The notes under the pieces are model-generated. The model saw only the letters and a list, made by a program, of their open reading frames with translations, had not been told where the DNA came from and did not search any database. The position numbers and the translations under genes are program-made. Positions 17,322 to 33,990 of a stretch of DNA of 64,000 nt are shown one piece after another (within the stretch, counting starts at the first letter, position 1; the number at the start of each line of letters is the position of its first letter). This DNA is from Diadema setosum (Eukaryota > Echinodermata > Echinoidea > Diadematoida > Diadematidae), in the NCBI RefSeq assembly GCF_964275005.1, contig NC_092688.1, positions 19,002,403 through 19,066,402 on the forward strand. Reading direction: 5' to 3'.

Positions 17322-19073
17322 ATCTTTGACTATGGTATACTTATACTGCCAATCATCTCTCTTCAACATAACAACTCGATTATAAATCGAGTATGTAAGG
17401 GTATATATGAAGAGCTTGCTCGCAAAAACCGACAAGTCCATATTTGTCAAATGGAGATATTTGCGATTAAAGGTCAAGAAAAATAAAGAGAATAATAAGA
17501 AAAATTTAGCTTCTTTTGACCATAACTTCAAAAATGTACCTTTATGTGTAGTGACCAATATATCATTTAAAAGGTATTATTTTGCACTTTATGACAGAGA
17601 CCGTACTTCAAAATCTTCAAAAATGGACCTATCGGTCCCTGCAAACAAACTCTTCATACATACAAGGGTATATGCATAAAAAAGCAACAAAAATACGTTA
17701 TACAAACTAGAATGAAATCATTTCATTGAAATCAAATCCCCATCCCCCACCAACCCCGATGCACTCAAACCTATCCCACACCCCCACCACAACCCCAAAC
17801 ACATACATCCACAACCACCACACACATACACCCCAAACACCAACACACATACACACCAACACCAAAAACGCACATACACACATACACCCCACACACAAAG
17901 CACACCCGAAGCGATACCACCTTCCTTCCTAATAAAAACGACTTCCAAATTCAGAAACATTTTCCCATTTCAGCAAATGTAATCCCAACTTATTTCTTTT
18001 TATAGCAATTTCTTTTTCTTCATCCCGAAAACTTATTATTCTTTTACAAATTTCCTCCAAAGTAGGAATTTTTCCCTCCGACCTAGATCTAAAAATAATA
18101 TATTTCAAAATAAAAATTATTGTATTATAAAATTTTACTTTTGGATCCCTTCCCGTAACACCAAAATGAACGTCTCTCCACTCTATATTTCGAAGATCTG
18201 CCATCTCAAACCTATCTATCACTTCCTGCCACAAATTCTTAACATACACACAATCCCAAAATAAATGTTTATATGTTTCTACCGATTGCTCACAAAAAGA
18301 ACACCGGTTATTTGCAACGAAACCAAACTCAAAAAGATTTTCCTTTGTATAAACAACTCCATGTAATAATTTATACTGAAATTCCCTAAGTTTTGTTAGA
18401 AGTGTTGTCATTCTTGGTCTTAAAAATATATGTGTAATTTCCTTTTTCGAAAACAAATAATCATTTTGGCCATCTTTCATTCGTAAAACATACAATTGCT
18501 GTAAATTTGTAACAAAGAGTTCATACACCTTTCTAAATGAAACATCTTTCAATAAAATTACATTCTCAAAAATTTTCAAAGAAATATTATATTCCTCTTT
18601 ATCAACAGAATAAAAATCATGTATATTTCCCTCAAATTTCTGGCTTCTTACAACAACCTCCCCTATTTCCCAAACTTTAACTATATTTTCACTATCTAAT
18701 CCTAACCTGTGAAAATATACTGCTGATCTCATACGATCTTTTTCCATAATTTGCTTCACTAAATAAATATTCTTCCTATATAAATTTTCACAAAAAATCA
18801 TTTTCCCTTTACACAAATAATCCTTATTATTAAAAAAAAAAAATGGATTAATCTTGCCTTCTTGATAATTCCGGTTATTCTCCATTTCTTGCCATGCCCT
18901 CAAAATTTTTAAATAAAACAATGGTACATTAAACTTTAGAAATCGTATATCATAATTGCACAAAAATATGAATCTTCCTCCCGCAGTCTTAAAAATATAA
19001 TCAAAGAAAAGTTTCCATCCCATGAGCTTCTCACCATATAACAATCGCTTCAACCACATAATTCGTTGACTCG
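17051..19073 (-). mobile_element. 5'-truncated LINE (L1/Tx1-like), ORF2 C-terminus and 3' UTR
   Basis: An open frame on the minus strand (useful part about 19073-17929, roughly 380 residues) shows the LINE C-terminal layout: FYLKILRAWQEM, then a zf-RVT-type module with CSFCEQ and ETYKHLFWDCVYVKNLW. The reverse transcriptase and endonuclease parts are absent. The 3' end has AATAAA (17076-17071) followed by an A run (17061-17052). CA repeats lie on both sides (17033-17050, 19078-19131), so it appears to have inserted into a CA tract. The frame's apparent N-terminal VCVCVC stretch is translated CA repeat. The 3' UTR contains two ~52 bp direct repeats about 166 bp apart (17173 and 17338) and a nested MITE. 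Confidence 0.75.
17391..17675. mobile_element. MITE nested in the LINE 3' UTR
   Basis: The left end GGGTATATATGAAGAGCTTG with ACCGACAAGTCCATATTTG is mirrored on the right by AAATGGACCTATCGGTCC and CAAACTCTTCATACATAC. Internal arms are also complementary (ACTTCAAAA words). No coding capacity. Confidence 0.6.
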
Positions 19074-19091
19074 TTGACACACACAGACACA

Positions 19092-19131
<40 letters not shown>

Positions 19132-19132
<1 letters not shown>

Positions 19133-20027
19133 GTAGCAACAACTCTCCAATCATTGACCTTCAAGGAGACGATATGACGCGATTACAACGAATTTCATGG
19201 AGTCTGAAACGATCGATAATCGTCATCATAGACCCGAATATTACTCCGTGAAGAAGAAGAAGAAGAAAAAAAAAACTATCACATTGGATTTCATTCAAGT
19301 GTACTTTGTGCTCTAGCGTTAGTTAACCTTGTCAAAATCAATGGACATGTATTGATTTTGACAATGAAAATAATGAAAACGGAAAATTAGCTTTCTTTGA
19401 AAATTTTGATAACTAATTTTGAATGATTGTCAGAGAGCAGAAATAAGAACATGAACTACTTCCAGCATGATTTAAAAGTTAAAATTTGCATAGCAAAAAT
19501 TACACCGTCTTGTAAGTCAAACACGCTTGAAGCGAGATATCAAAAAGATTTCTGTCTTCATCTTCAGGATTACAGGTTACCTAGATACATGATCTGCTAG
19601 GATAGACCAAACGAGATTGAATATCAGCACTTGTGAATTTCATGGCTTGACGAAATCCCGATTGTCGTTTGAGGCATTGGTAAAATGGTGACGTGGAAAA
19701 ATAATAGTGGCTTTAAAATTGTAATTGATCCTTACAATAATTCCAGAGTTGTAATGTAATAGTGTGATGTGCATGTACACACCAATAATGGCGTCTCAGT
19801 ACACAGGCTGTTGGATCAATCTGCCTTGTTAACTTGCACTATTTTCTTGAATACGTGGAGGGGGAGGGGGGGGGGGGAGGGGAGGGGAGAATGTTTCTCC
19901 TACTAATTATTAATGCTGCTATAATGATATATGCATAAAAAAACAACAACAGAGTTCGAACAAGGCTATAATCAAACGTTTTGCGTGTGTATAATGAGTG
20001 CGTTCGTCAGCGGGAGGGGAGAAATGT
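19132..20027 (+). repeat. Diverged third copy of the protease 3' flank
   Basis: Colinear with arm 1 about 14965-15930: CTTCAAGGAGACGATATGA..GATTACAACGAATTTCATGG matches 14990-15032, GGATTTCATTCAAGTGTACTTT matches 15099-15120, and TTGTTAACTTGCACT with TTTTCTTGAA matches 15627-15650. It ends at about the same point as both arms. It is much more diverged than the arms are from each other, and the AATAAA is changed to AATAAT. Exons are not seen. Confidence 0.7.
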
Positions 20028-20091
20028 AAATGTATCTTTATAATGTATAATTATTATTTATAGTGACAGCAACGGACTAAACTTGAACATG

Positions 20092-20093
<2 letters not shown>

Positions 20094-20152
<59 letters not shown>

Positions 20153-20609
20153 GCCTGAAGAGATCTTTGTAATTGATTGGTTGTTTGACATTGATTATTC
20201 GGTCCATTTCACTATGACGTCATCATCCGTGCAATTGTGGTTCCATTTACCGTGCAATTTTGGATCCATACCAGTTGCTCCATTGCATGCTCACTGAGAG
20301 CCCGCGTACAGTGTATGTATGCGACAGCGCGCTACATAGCGTGAAGCGCCCAGTGAGCACTCTCGCGATCTCAGATTCTCTCTTGTTTCTAAGTTAATAA
20401 AACATGAAAGGACAAGGATCTCTTCTAGGCGTTATATAAAACAAATAATAAATGTTTTTCATTCGTGCAATGGACAGAATATTTCATTCGGTGAAAGATG
20501 AAATTTTTGATCCATTCAACTCGGCTGCGCCTCGTTGAATGGATCATTTCATCTTTCACCTCATGAAATATTCTGTCCACTGCACTCCTAAACATTCATT
20601 ATTTGTATA

Positions 20610-20652
<43 letters not shown>

Positions 20653-20662
20653 CGTAGCCTAC

Positions 20663-20714
<52 letters not shown>
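20094..20714. repeat. TA-flanked foldback element
   Basis: TA runs at 20097-20147 and 20613-20714 (with an internal TG run at 20630-20651) flank a foldback. GACAGAATATTTCATTCGGTG and AGATGAAATTTTTGATCC on the left are mirrored by GGATCATTTCATCTTTCACC and TGAAATATTCTGTCCA on the right (arms about 20440-20522 and 20524-20610). No coding potential. Confidence 0.65.
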
Positions 20715-20719
<5 letters not shown>

Positions 20720-20731
20720 TGATATGTATTA

Positions 20732-21125
20732 CAGTAATACACTCACTAAAATAGAGGAGACGTCTCCCCGACTGCCGCGATTTGTGTAACTCGAAAAACC
20801 AGAAATAGCTTGCTCTCTCACTAAGGACACGAAGGAGGCGACTCAAGGGCGACATCCAGGACCCCGTTTAAAGTGCGAGGCTCGGCCGCGGCCGAGCCCT
20901 GCTTCATTTCCACGTTTCCACATCGTCGCATGAAGGTCGCCATGGGTCTGCGCAAGGTCGCGGAGACGTTTCGGAGACTTCGCAGACAACACTGAGACAA
21001 CACTGATCTCCACGACGTGGCCGCGACTATGAAAGAGACATCGCGGAGACGTCTCCATTTCCAGCTGGACGCAATTTTTCTGGTATAGCTCGCTCCACGC
21101 TGCCAGCAAAACACCTGTATTATGC
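20732..21125. other. GC-rich module with repeated GGAGACGTCTCC palindromes
   Basis: GGAGACGTCTCC occurs near 20756 and, on a GCGGAGACGTCTCC core, near 21040, with GTCGCGGAGACG in between. The perfect palindrome CTCGGCCGCGGCCGAG is at 20880-20895, and a further inverted pair GGGGCGATCG/CGATCGCCCC is at 21189-21212. The left edge TACACTCACTAAAAT resembles the end of the MITE at 1919. No open frame of note; it may be another non-autonomous element or a CpG-rich regulatory block. Confidence 0.4.
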
Positions 21126-21319
21126 TCGTAGAATGCCCGCAGATGACACGAAAATTCTCCTGCGTGCTAGAAAATCTCTTCTCGCAACGGGGCGATCGCT
21201 AACGATCGCCCCGTCACTATACAGGCATGCTAACCTGGAAACATTAAACTATACATTACTTGAATATGAGACCATTCTGAAGCAAAATTTTTTACACAAC
21301 AATAGATATAATGTACTCA

Positions 21320-22136
21320 AGGACAAGTTCCCCTTCATTAACATAAGGATTGAGAGAATGTAGCAATATAACGTCGCTGGGGCGACAAGACCTCGTATCT
21401 CAAAAATGTCAAATGTTCAGGAGAGCCAAAAAACATGGCGGCCAAAGCACTATACTGAATGGGATAGCCGTTCCTTTGACATGCCGTGGTGGCTTCATTT
21501 TTGGGGTAAGACAGCTGGGATTTGGACAGGGGACATCACTTAACAGATTATTTGACCACTAATGCAAAAAAGTCATTTTCACCAAAATTTGAGATACAAG
21601 GTCTTGTCACCCCAGCGACGAAAGTAGAACACATCAATGAAAGTTTGAGGAAAATCGGACAATCCGTTCAAAAGTTATGAATTTTTGAAGTTTTTGTGCA
21701 GTCACCGCTGGATGAGAAGACTACTGCAGTGTATGATGTCACATGCGTACAACAATATAAAGAAAATATAAGGGGAATTTCACAAAATTTCATCTTTTGA
21801 AAAAAGTACACATTCCCTTAACTCGTTACTGACATAGTTATGGGTAATATTATTCCCAATGCCTTTAGAAAGAGGCTAGTCAAGTGCTCTTTTATTATGC
21901 GAAAAAAGTGAAAACATGTTGAATTTTCTTTACATTTTCTTTATACATGTACTGTTGTACTCATATGACATCCCGAGCCTTAGTAGTCTCCTCATCCAGC
22001 GGTTCCAACACAAAAATTTTAAAAATTCATGACTTTTTCATCGATTGTCCAATTTTCCTCAAACTTTCACTGATGTGTTCTACTAATATTGCTGCATTCT
22101 CTCAATCCTTTATGTTAATGAAGGTGAACTTGTCTT
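21320..22136. mobile_element. Long-TIR MITE of the AGGACAAG/TTAA family, host of a nested MITE
   Basis: The left end AGGACAAGTTCCCCTTCATT is mirrored by AATGAAGGTGAACTTGTCTT, and TTAA follows the right end (22137-22140). The inverted arms run several hundred bp (GGAAAATCGGACAATCCGTT on the left versus GATTGTCCAATTTTCCTC on the right). This is the same family as 36808-37347. The left TTAA is degraded. Confidence 0.75.
21371..21620. mobile_element. 250 bp MITE nested in the left arm of the TTAA element
   Basis: The ends CGTCGCTGGGGCGACAAGAC and GTCTTGTCACCCCAGCGACG are inverted repeats, continuing to CTCGTATCTCAAA / TTTGAGATACAAG. The host word GCAATATTAGTAGAAC, intact in the sister element at 36850, is split here. 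The inserted element is therefore younger than its host. Confidence 0.75.
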
Positions 22137-22149
22137 TTAAATAAATCCC

Positions 22150-22520
22150 ACAAGGACTGGAACAATAAAGTCTATCTTTTTTTCTGAATTCAAAAGTGTT
22201 TATTTCCTTTTCTTATCTTTTCTTTTTCTTTCTTTTTTCTGAATGTAGATAAAGTGAGAAACGAAAAATGAATAACCTAGGGTTTCTACATAGGATAACA
22301 CTGGTACTGTTTGATCAACATTTTCTTGACTGTTACGTAATTCATCTGGTAGTTTATTCCAAATATCTGAGCCAGGATGTATTATGGATTAAAGGGCTAA
22401 TAGTGTTTGGGGTTACATAGTGTACATCAATTTCATGTCTTGTTGGATATGAATGAATTTCTGCGTTTATCTGCAACGTGTTTATAATGAAGAGGGAAAT
22501 AAATTGATATAAAATCTCAC
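22150..22520 (-). mobile_element. Decayed LINE 3' fragment
   Basis: The minus-strand frame at about 22378-22333 reads GSDIWNKLPDELRN, a motif common at the C-terminus of CR1/Jockey/L2-type LINE ORF2. The remaining sequence is decayed and has no intact domain. Confidence 0.5.
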
Positions 22521-22835
22521 ATATACATGAACGTGTGCTTGTCTTCCTATTCTTGAAAAAAAAAATAGAAGAGTGAAAAAGAATGAAAAGGAAACTCAGG
22601 AATATTCCTATTTGAAAATTTCTTGATTGTCACCACTTTGGGGTTTCAGCGCTGGCAGGTATGGGAGAGTCATGAAATTGGCAAAGTAGAATAGAAAAAG
22701 TCAATAAGAAACCCAATTTGTTTATTTTCAAACATTATAGCTCTCAAGATAATTCCGTTCTGTAAAATGCATGTTTTGTGATATTCAGTATTTTTTTTTT
22801 AGATGCTTTCCCGTATTAGATATCAGGATCACTCG

Positions 22836-22950
22836 AGAGTGAAAAATGTTCATTTTCATTCATTTTAGAGTGACCTCAGGGATCACTCGAAGAGTGACGA
22901 GTGATCCCTAAGGTCACTCTAAAATGAGTGAAAATGAACTTTTTCACTCA
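22836..22950. repeat. Long hairpin of GAGTGA words
   Basis: CATTTTAGAGTGACCTCAGG and GATCACTCG are mirrored by CGAGTGATC and CCTAAGGTCACTCTAAAATG. The arms are about 55 bp with a centre near 22893. Confidence 0.7.
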
Positions 22951-23427
22951 AAATTCACTCCAGTTTCACTCTGAATTCACTGTTTTCTGTTATTCACTCC
23001 TTCAAAAGTGATTATTTTTTCTTTTTCGGAGAGTAGAATATCACTGGTTTCAGAAATGTCTCCATAAAAACCTAAGACGGTTTAAAATACACAAATACAT
23101 AAAATTACAAAGTTCAAAATATATAAAAACATATAAATAGATAGCACAACAGACAAAATTGTATCAAAATCGAAATAATACATTTAATTTGGCGCAATAC
23201 ACTATGTCAACTTTGATGGCTGTCATCTTGATTTTTTTTTTTTGAGTGGTTGATCTAAATTCCGTCTTAAACTATTTATAACAAGATTAGTGCTAAGTTT
23301 CAAGCATTTACCTCTATTTGAAAAATATTTTTTGCTTCATCTCAACTGCTTCAGAACAATCTACTTTGAAATGATAGTGATCAGCGTCACCTGAGCTACC
23401 ACTTGGTAAGAAAAGTTATTTTGCAGG
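22951..23427. other. Spacer, no gene recognised
   Basis: AT-rich; nothing beyond short A/T runs. Confidence 0.4.
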
Positions 23428-23573
23428 CACAAGCCCTTGTTTGTCAAAGAAAAAGTCTGCGTTTGCCAAGACTACTACACGCACCACTGGCACTGCTATA
23501 AACGCCAGTTCCAGTGTTGCGAGTAGTAGTCTTGGCGCGCGCAGACTTCTTTTACGACTAACACGGTCTTGTC
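23428..23573. repeat. Foldback element
   Basis: AAAGTCTGCGTTTGCCAAGACTACTAC on the left pairs with GTAGTAGTCTTGGCGCGCGCAGACTT on the right; CACTGG and CCAGTG lie near the loop. The outer pair CAAGCCCTTG/ACACGGTCTTG is weaker. MITE-like. Confidence 0.6.
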
Positions 23574-24116
23574 ACAACTAAAGTGGCCATTTTTACACAG
23601 TGAACTTTCAAGTTTGAGACATTATTACCTCTGAGCCAAAAATGGTACTGACGCCTTATTTTCTCCAAATATTAATTATATGTCGAACAAAATTCTTGAA
23701 ACGTTTCAAAATAATCCTTTTGTCTTTCTCTGATTTATGCTGAATCAAACATTTTCATGATTTTCCTTTTTTCAGAAAAATATCAAAAAATGAGTGTTTT
23801 TTCCTTAAAATCTCAACCCAGTTATCACAATAACCAACGAAAATGGTATCAACTTGTAGAAAATTTTATTATCTTTCATATGACATCAAATTTGTTGAAA
23901 TCTGATGTTTCTATCAGATTCTATCTCTGAAATAGCAAATTCAGTAAATATGGCGGCCATCTTGGACGCAATCTTGGATTTGGAGACTTTCGCAACAAAT
24001 TTTTTGAGGTAGACCAGTGGAATGTTGTTTGTTACAATATTTAAAAAAAACTTGAAAATAAGCATGTAGAGGGAGTGGAACTCGACCTCTATTTTTAGCT
24101 TCCGGCCCCCCGGTTA
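23574..24116. other. Spacer adjoining arm 2, no gene recognised
   Basis: Contains a short ATGGCGGCCATCTTGGA word related in kind to the arrays at 51.7-56.4 kb. No exon seen. Confidence 0.4.
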
Positions 24117-24204
24117 GCTACAGAAATTCCCCTTCCGTGACTGCCTCCCACTCTCTCTCGCTCTCTCTCGCTCTCACTAACAAAACGCACACACAGACAC
24201 ACAG

Positions 24205-24276
<72 letters not shown>

Positions 24277-24534
24277 GAGCGCACACACACATAACCACAC
24301 ACATGCAAAAAAGTTAATAATGTGCTTGCTGGAATCTCAGTGCACTTTGGATTTTCGACCTGGCCATTTTTTCCTCTCATACACATTTTCATCAGCATTA
24401 GTATTAGGACGATGCGATACAAATATTGTAATGATCGAAGGGAAAAATGATTTCTTCATATCAATATTCCTTCAACCTTTTTCAAGAAATGAGTACAAGT
24501 CAACAGACCAGATCGATATTATCTTGCAGATGTC

Positions 24535-24540
24535 TTTATT
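24535..24540 (-). terminator. Candidate polyadenylation signal of protease gene 2
   Basis: AATAAA on the minus strand, in the same CTCCAATAAAGAC context as arm 1. It is about 1.4 kb beyond the stop codon, so it depends on a 3' UTR intron. Confidence 0.35.
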
Positions 24541-25916
24541 GGAGAGCAAACGTCATACCCATCATCACATTGCTCAGCTTTAATCAATTACAAGGATGTC
24601 ACCATTCATCAACGTCTCAGACAACAATCGTGATTTCGCTAAACCATTGTGTTAATCACATCTGAAATAACTATGACCTGCTATCCAATCGCCTTTCGTC
24701 CATCATGGAAGATCATGTATTTAATTGTATCTGTTTGATCATTAGTTTGAGACAGGGATTTTTTTTTTCATATCTCGTTTCAAGAGGTGTAACTTTGCTG
24801 TAAGACTGTCAACTTGTTGACAATGTCTGAAAACATTAATATTTCATATTCCTAATTCTTCTAACTGAGATAATTCAGAATCTATCTGAATATATTTCTT
24901 TGTGACCCAGTGTATGTTATCAAATTTTCAAATAAAACCAATTTCTGGTTTATATTGATACAACGAATGCACGGCCATGAATTTTTACAAAGTAAACGCT
25001 ACTGAAAAGTACACCTGAAAGAAATCCAATGCGATTTCTTTTTTCGCGAAGTAACATTCAAGTCAATGATGATGATTATCGATAAATTAGATGTCATAAA
25101 ATTCGTTGTAATCTCATCAGATCGTCTGCTTGAAGACCAATTGGAGACGAGTCGTGGCTACGTCACGCCTTGGTCTGAAAGGAAGCTCTCCCTTAACCTA
25201 CGTCATTTAGAGAGAAATAAACGATAGCGTTGATCTAAGTAAAAATCCACTCCACGTCCAACATAATATCAATAAAATTACAAGTCGAATCAAACAAACG
25301 TTGTACGAGAAGCGCATGGAAATCGGATAGGGTAAGATAAGAAAGTCATGAAAATTCGATGTTTCACATATTTTCGCCAAACAGAAAAGTCGATTGCAAC
25401 CACAATGCAAATTAGCTGCGGTGGCGATGTTGACACCGTAGACTTGCATACTACAAGTGAAAAAATGGGTAGCTTCACACATGGCTTACGGCAAATTAGA
25501 TTACAGGTTGAAATGATCTAATAATTCAGTGAATTTTAAAGGAAAATGGTTGTAGCGGGTAAACCGTCAACTATGATCATAAATTTTAATAATAATTTTT
25601 GTAAACAAGTCAATATGAGAATTGTCAGGGTATGACATCATCTCCTCACGTTCCTGGTATATTATGTATATTGTGCTTGCTGCCGATAGCACTGTTCCAT
25701 GAAAACGTGAAATTTCAAATGTCACTTACACTGTCTATGTCAGATTTTAATGCAATCTTTCCTGTTCTGTTTGAATTGGCATCCTGTGTATCTCTAGTTT
25801 TCTATTCAAATGTAAGCAATCATTGGCTATTTTGGGTGACTTACGTAGAAAGTTCGAAAAGCACCCTTCCCAGTCGATGTACATAAATGTACACGTATGA
25901 AAGGTGTCATACATAC

Positions 25917-31465
<5,549 letters not shown>

Positions 31466-31851
31466 GATGTCTGCACACGAGGCAAAAGAGAGAAAGAGAG
31501 GGGATGGGTGGGAGAGGGGGATATGGAGAGAGGGAAAGAAAGAGATTGAGAGAGAGATAAAGATATAATAGGGAGGGAGAGACATTTTCATTGTTATTAC
31601 TTCCCATATCATTAGAATGTCGTAGATTGAAACACTTCTTAGCATACATAATTCCTTTTTCAGTGTCTACACCGATATCTGCTTAAGTGATGATTGTTTG
31701 CATCTAGACAATGACAACGAGAGTACAAATTCAAGAATGTAGCTTTCATCGAAAACCTATAGAACCTGTGTCCACGAAAGCAGGGCACTGGCTGATTATA
31801 ACATAGAGTCCCTTCATCTGGGATCTGTGTGGTGGATAGTGTAAGAGGCTC

Positions 31852-32215
31852 TGGGGTACACGACCCTCGTCATGAATTCGACACCAACGAGTCATACAGC
31901 CCATGAGATCGACACCAGGCAAATAAGGCCCATGCGTCCGACACTATAGCCAATGAAGGTCCACGAGTCCTACACTAGGAAAAAACAGGCTTATGAGTCT
32001 GACACTAGGCAACAAGGCCCATGAACCGACAGTCATGGGGCTTATTATATACGCAGTATCGGTCTCGTGTGCCTTATTTTCCCACTGTCGAGCTCATGGG
32101 CTGTATGACTCGTGGGTTGTATGACTCATGGAACTTTTGTCAATGTCAAGCTCGTGGGCCGTATGACTCGTGGGTGCCGGGCTCGTGTGATGACCCCGAG
32201 GCTCTAGACTCGTAT
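31852..32215. repeat. CTCGTGGGCCGTATGAC repeat block in intron 1 of gene 2
   Basis: Words of the type CTCGTGGGCYGTATGACTCG recur on the + strand (32090-32190). Complementary forms (ACGAGTCATACAGCCCATGAG; GACACTAGGCAA) occur at 31887-32020, making a loose foldback. A related piece is at 51417-51465. No coding role is seen. Confidence 0.55.
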
Positions 32216-32282
32216 GAAGGAGTTTGAGTGATAGCAGGCATGTTCATTCCCAGACTCGTCTCTAAACACAGATATAAAAAAG

Positions 32283-32460
32283 GCTCCTGCAGAGAGACAG
32301 CCTTTTGCAAAGCAGCTCGCTATAATTTCAGCACACGCACACAGAGAGCAATGGACTCTCACACACAGCGCGTGACCGGCGAGCTGCGAGAGTAGCGAGT
32401 CCACGGCCCGCCGTATGCGAATCCGTTGCGAGCCGCCTTTGCAAAAGGCTAGCAGAGAGA
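32283..32460. mobile_element. MITE-like inverted-repeat element in intron 1 of gene 2
   Basis: GACAGCCTTTTGCAAAGCAG and AGCTCGC on the left are mirrored by GCGAGCCGCCTTTGCAAAAGGC on the right, with GCAGAGAGA words outside. Absent from arm 1. Confidence 0.55.
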
Positions 32461-33420
32461 GGGACTGAGTTCAACATTTATGACTTTAAATTATGACGCG
32501 TTTTATTACTCGTTTGAAATTTCCATCAATGTATTATACTACGGAGATGTGTGCGCGATTTGGTACTCTTTAGGAATAACTTCAGCAATATTCAGTGGCA
32601 ACTTGTTTTCATCGCCAGTCATTAACAGACCAGCGGTAATTCAGAATTACAGTGCATGAGTCAAAATTGATATAATCATTGGAATGGAACAAAAGTAGTT
32701 GCATATCATCTAAACATCTCCAACCTAGACATTTACAACAAGAAGCGAAGGAGAATTATAACGGATATTTTCGGAACAACTGCAAAGAATATAAGTGTTA
32801 CAAGATAAGGCATTACGATTTATCGCGGTGGACATGAAATAAAGGGGAAATTTAACCCTCATCGTAGATTCAGGGCAGACATAAAACAAAATAACTCAGA
32901 CAAACCAGGGCAGGTCAGTAAATTTTGACCTAATTTGTACAGATCGTTCAAGAGTTATAGGTCTTTAAGGTTTTGGTTACATACATAACGTGCTATATTT
33001 TATGCATTTGCAGGTGTTAAACATACGTTTAGAGTAATATACCTACAAGATGACTCTGCTCAATGAAGCAGAATATACTACTTTTAGATGTAGTCTGGGT
33101 CTGACACTATTATCGACCCCTAACACAATTGTTTAAAAATTGTACGTAAATATGTAAAATGTGGTCGAGCGAAATTTCGAATGACTTGCCAAGAATGTTT
33201 TAAACTAAAAAAGGCCAAATGCAGCATAATCGAGAGGGTATAACTTATCTACTTGGAGCTTATTTTTTTTTTGCAAGTAAAATTTCAGTTTCCATAAAAG
33301 TAAAATTCTGCATTTCCTTTTCACAATCATCTCAAGAACTTAGAAGATGCTTGGTAGTCTATTATTCATCGTTCATCTATGAAAATAATTGAATTGTCTC
33401 TGTTGTAAAGAGGGAACGCC
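32461..33420. other. Rest of intron 1 of gene 2
   Basis: AT-rich; contains a stretch (32940-32990, ATCGTTCAAGAGTTATAGG) resembling the inner part of the AGGACAAG/TTAA element family. No exon seen. Confidence 0.35.
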
Positions 33421-33467
33421 TTGTCTATGATAGCAGATTATGAGGAAAGGAAAATAGAAAATCTCAC

Positions 33468-33574
33468 CTGGCAATTCGACGACTATAGGTGAGCTGGTGA
33501 CGAACTGGTTGCGCTGGTGTCGAGAAGACTCTTCTAGAGGTCAGTAGAGGGCGATCTTCAAGGCAGATCTGATG
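33468..33574 (-). other. Noncoding first exon (5' UTR) of protease gene 2
   Basis: It starts at the TCATCAGATC initiator-like word and ends at a GTGAGA donor (33467-33462). The first ~75 bp match exon 1 of gene 1; the last ~35 bp differ, so the donor is displaced between the copies. Confidence 0.55.
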
Positions 33575-33595
33575 AGGAGCTGCAGTCAGTTGGCA

Positions 33596-33604
33596 ATATT
33601 TATA
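33596..33604 (-). promoter_or_regulatory. TATA box of protease gene 2
   Basis: TATAAATAT on the minus strand in the same CATCAAAAAG context as gene 1, about 30 bp upstream of the predicted start site. Confidence 0.65.
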
Positions 33605-33990
33605 CTTTTTGATGCCGCCGTGGCAAGGTGTTTTGTTCCCACCTGGCAAGCAATAATACAAACACTTCAACAAAGATACGCCAATTTCATCAGTTTTTGT
33701 GAGATAAAGGACAAACACACACTTACTTTGTGACTTGAAAAAATAAGGATTTATAAAAGTATTGATAAAAGTAGGTCATAAAATATGCAGAGCTTGCACC
33801 TTGCTGACCCAATGACGAAGTACTGAGTCGACAAAATAATGTATTTCTTTGTGTAATAGTAACCTTTATCTAGTATACTTTTTTTTTTTTAACTAAAGCG
33901 TATGATAGGGAGTTTTCATAACTGCTGAATATTCAAACTATTGACGGTTGTCATTGGTTGTCACGTTCACACCCGCGTGCACCAGATACC

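Noticed and set aside
17707-17960. Open frames rich in Cys, Val and His-Thr
   Set aside because: They come from CCACA/CACACC low-complexity DNA in the LINE 3' UTR; similar frames at 11.5, 15.8, 24.2 and 28.3 kb are GT/CA repeats.
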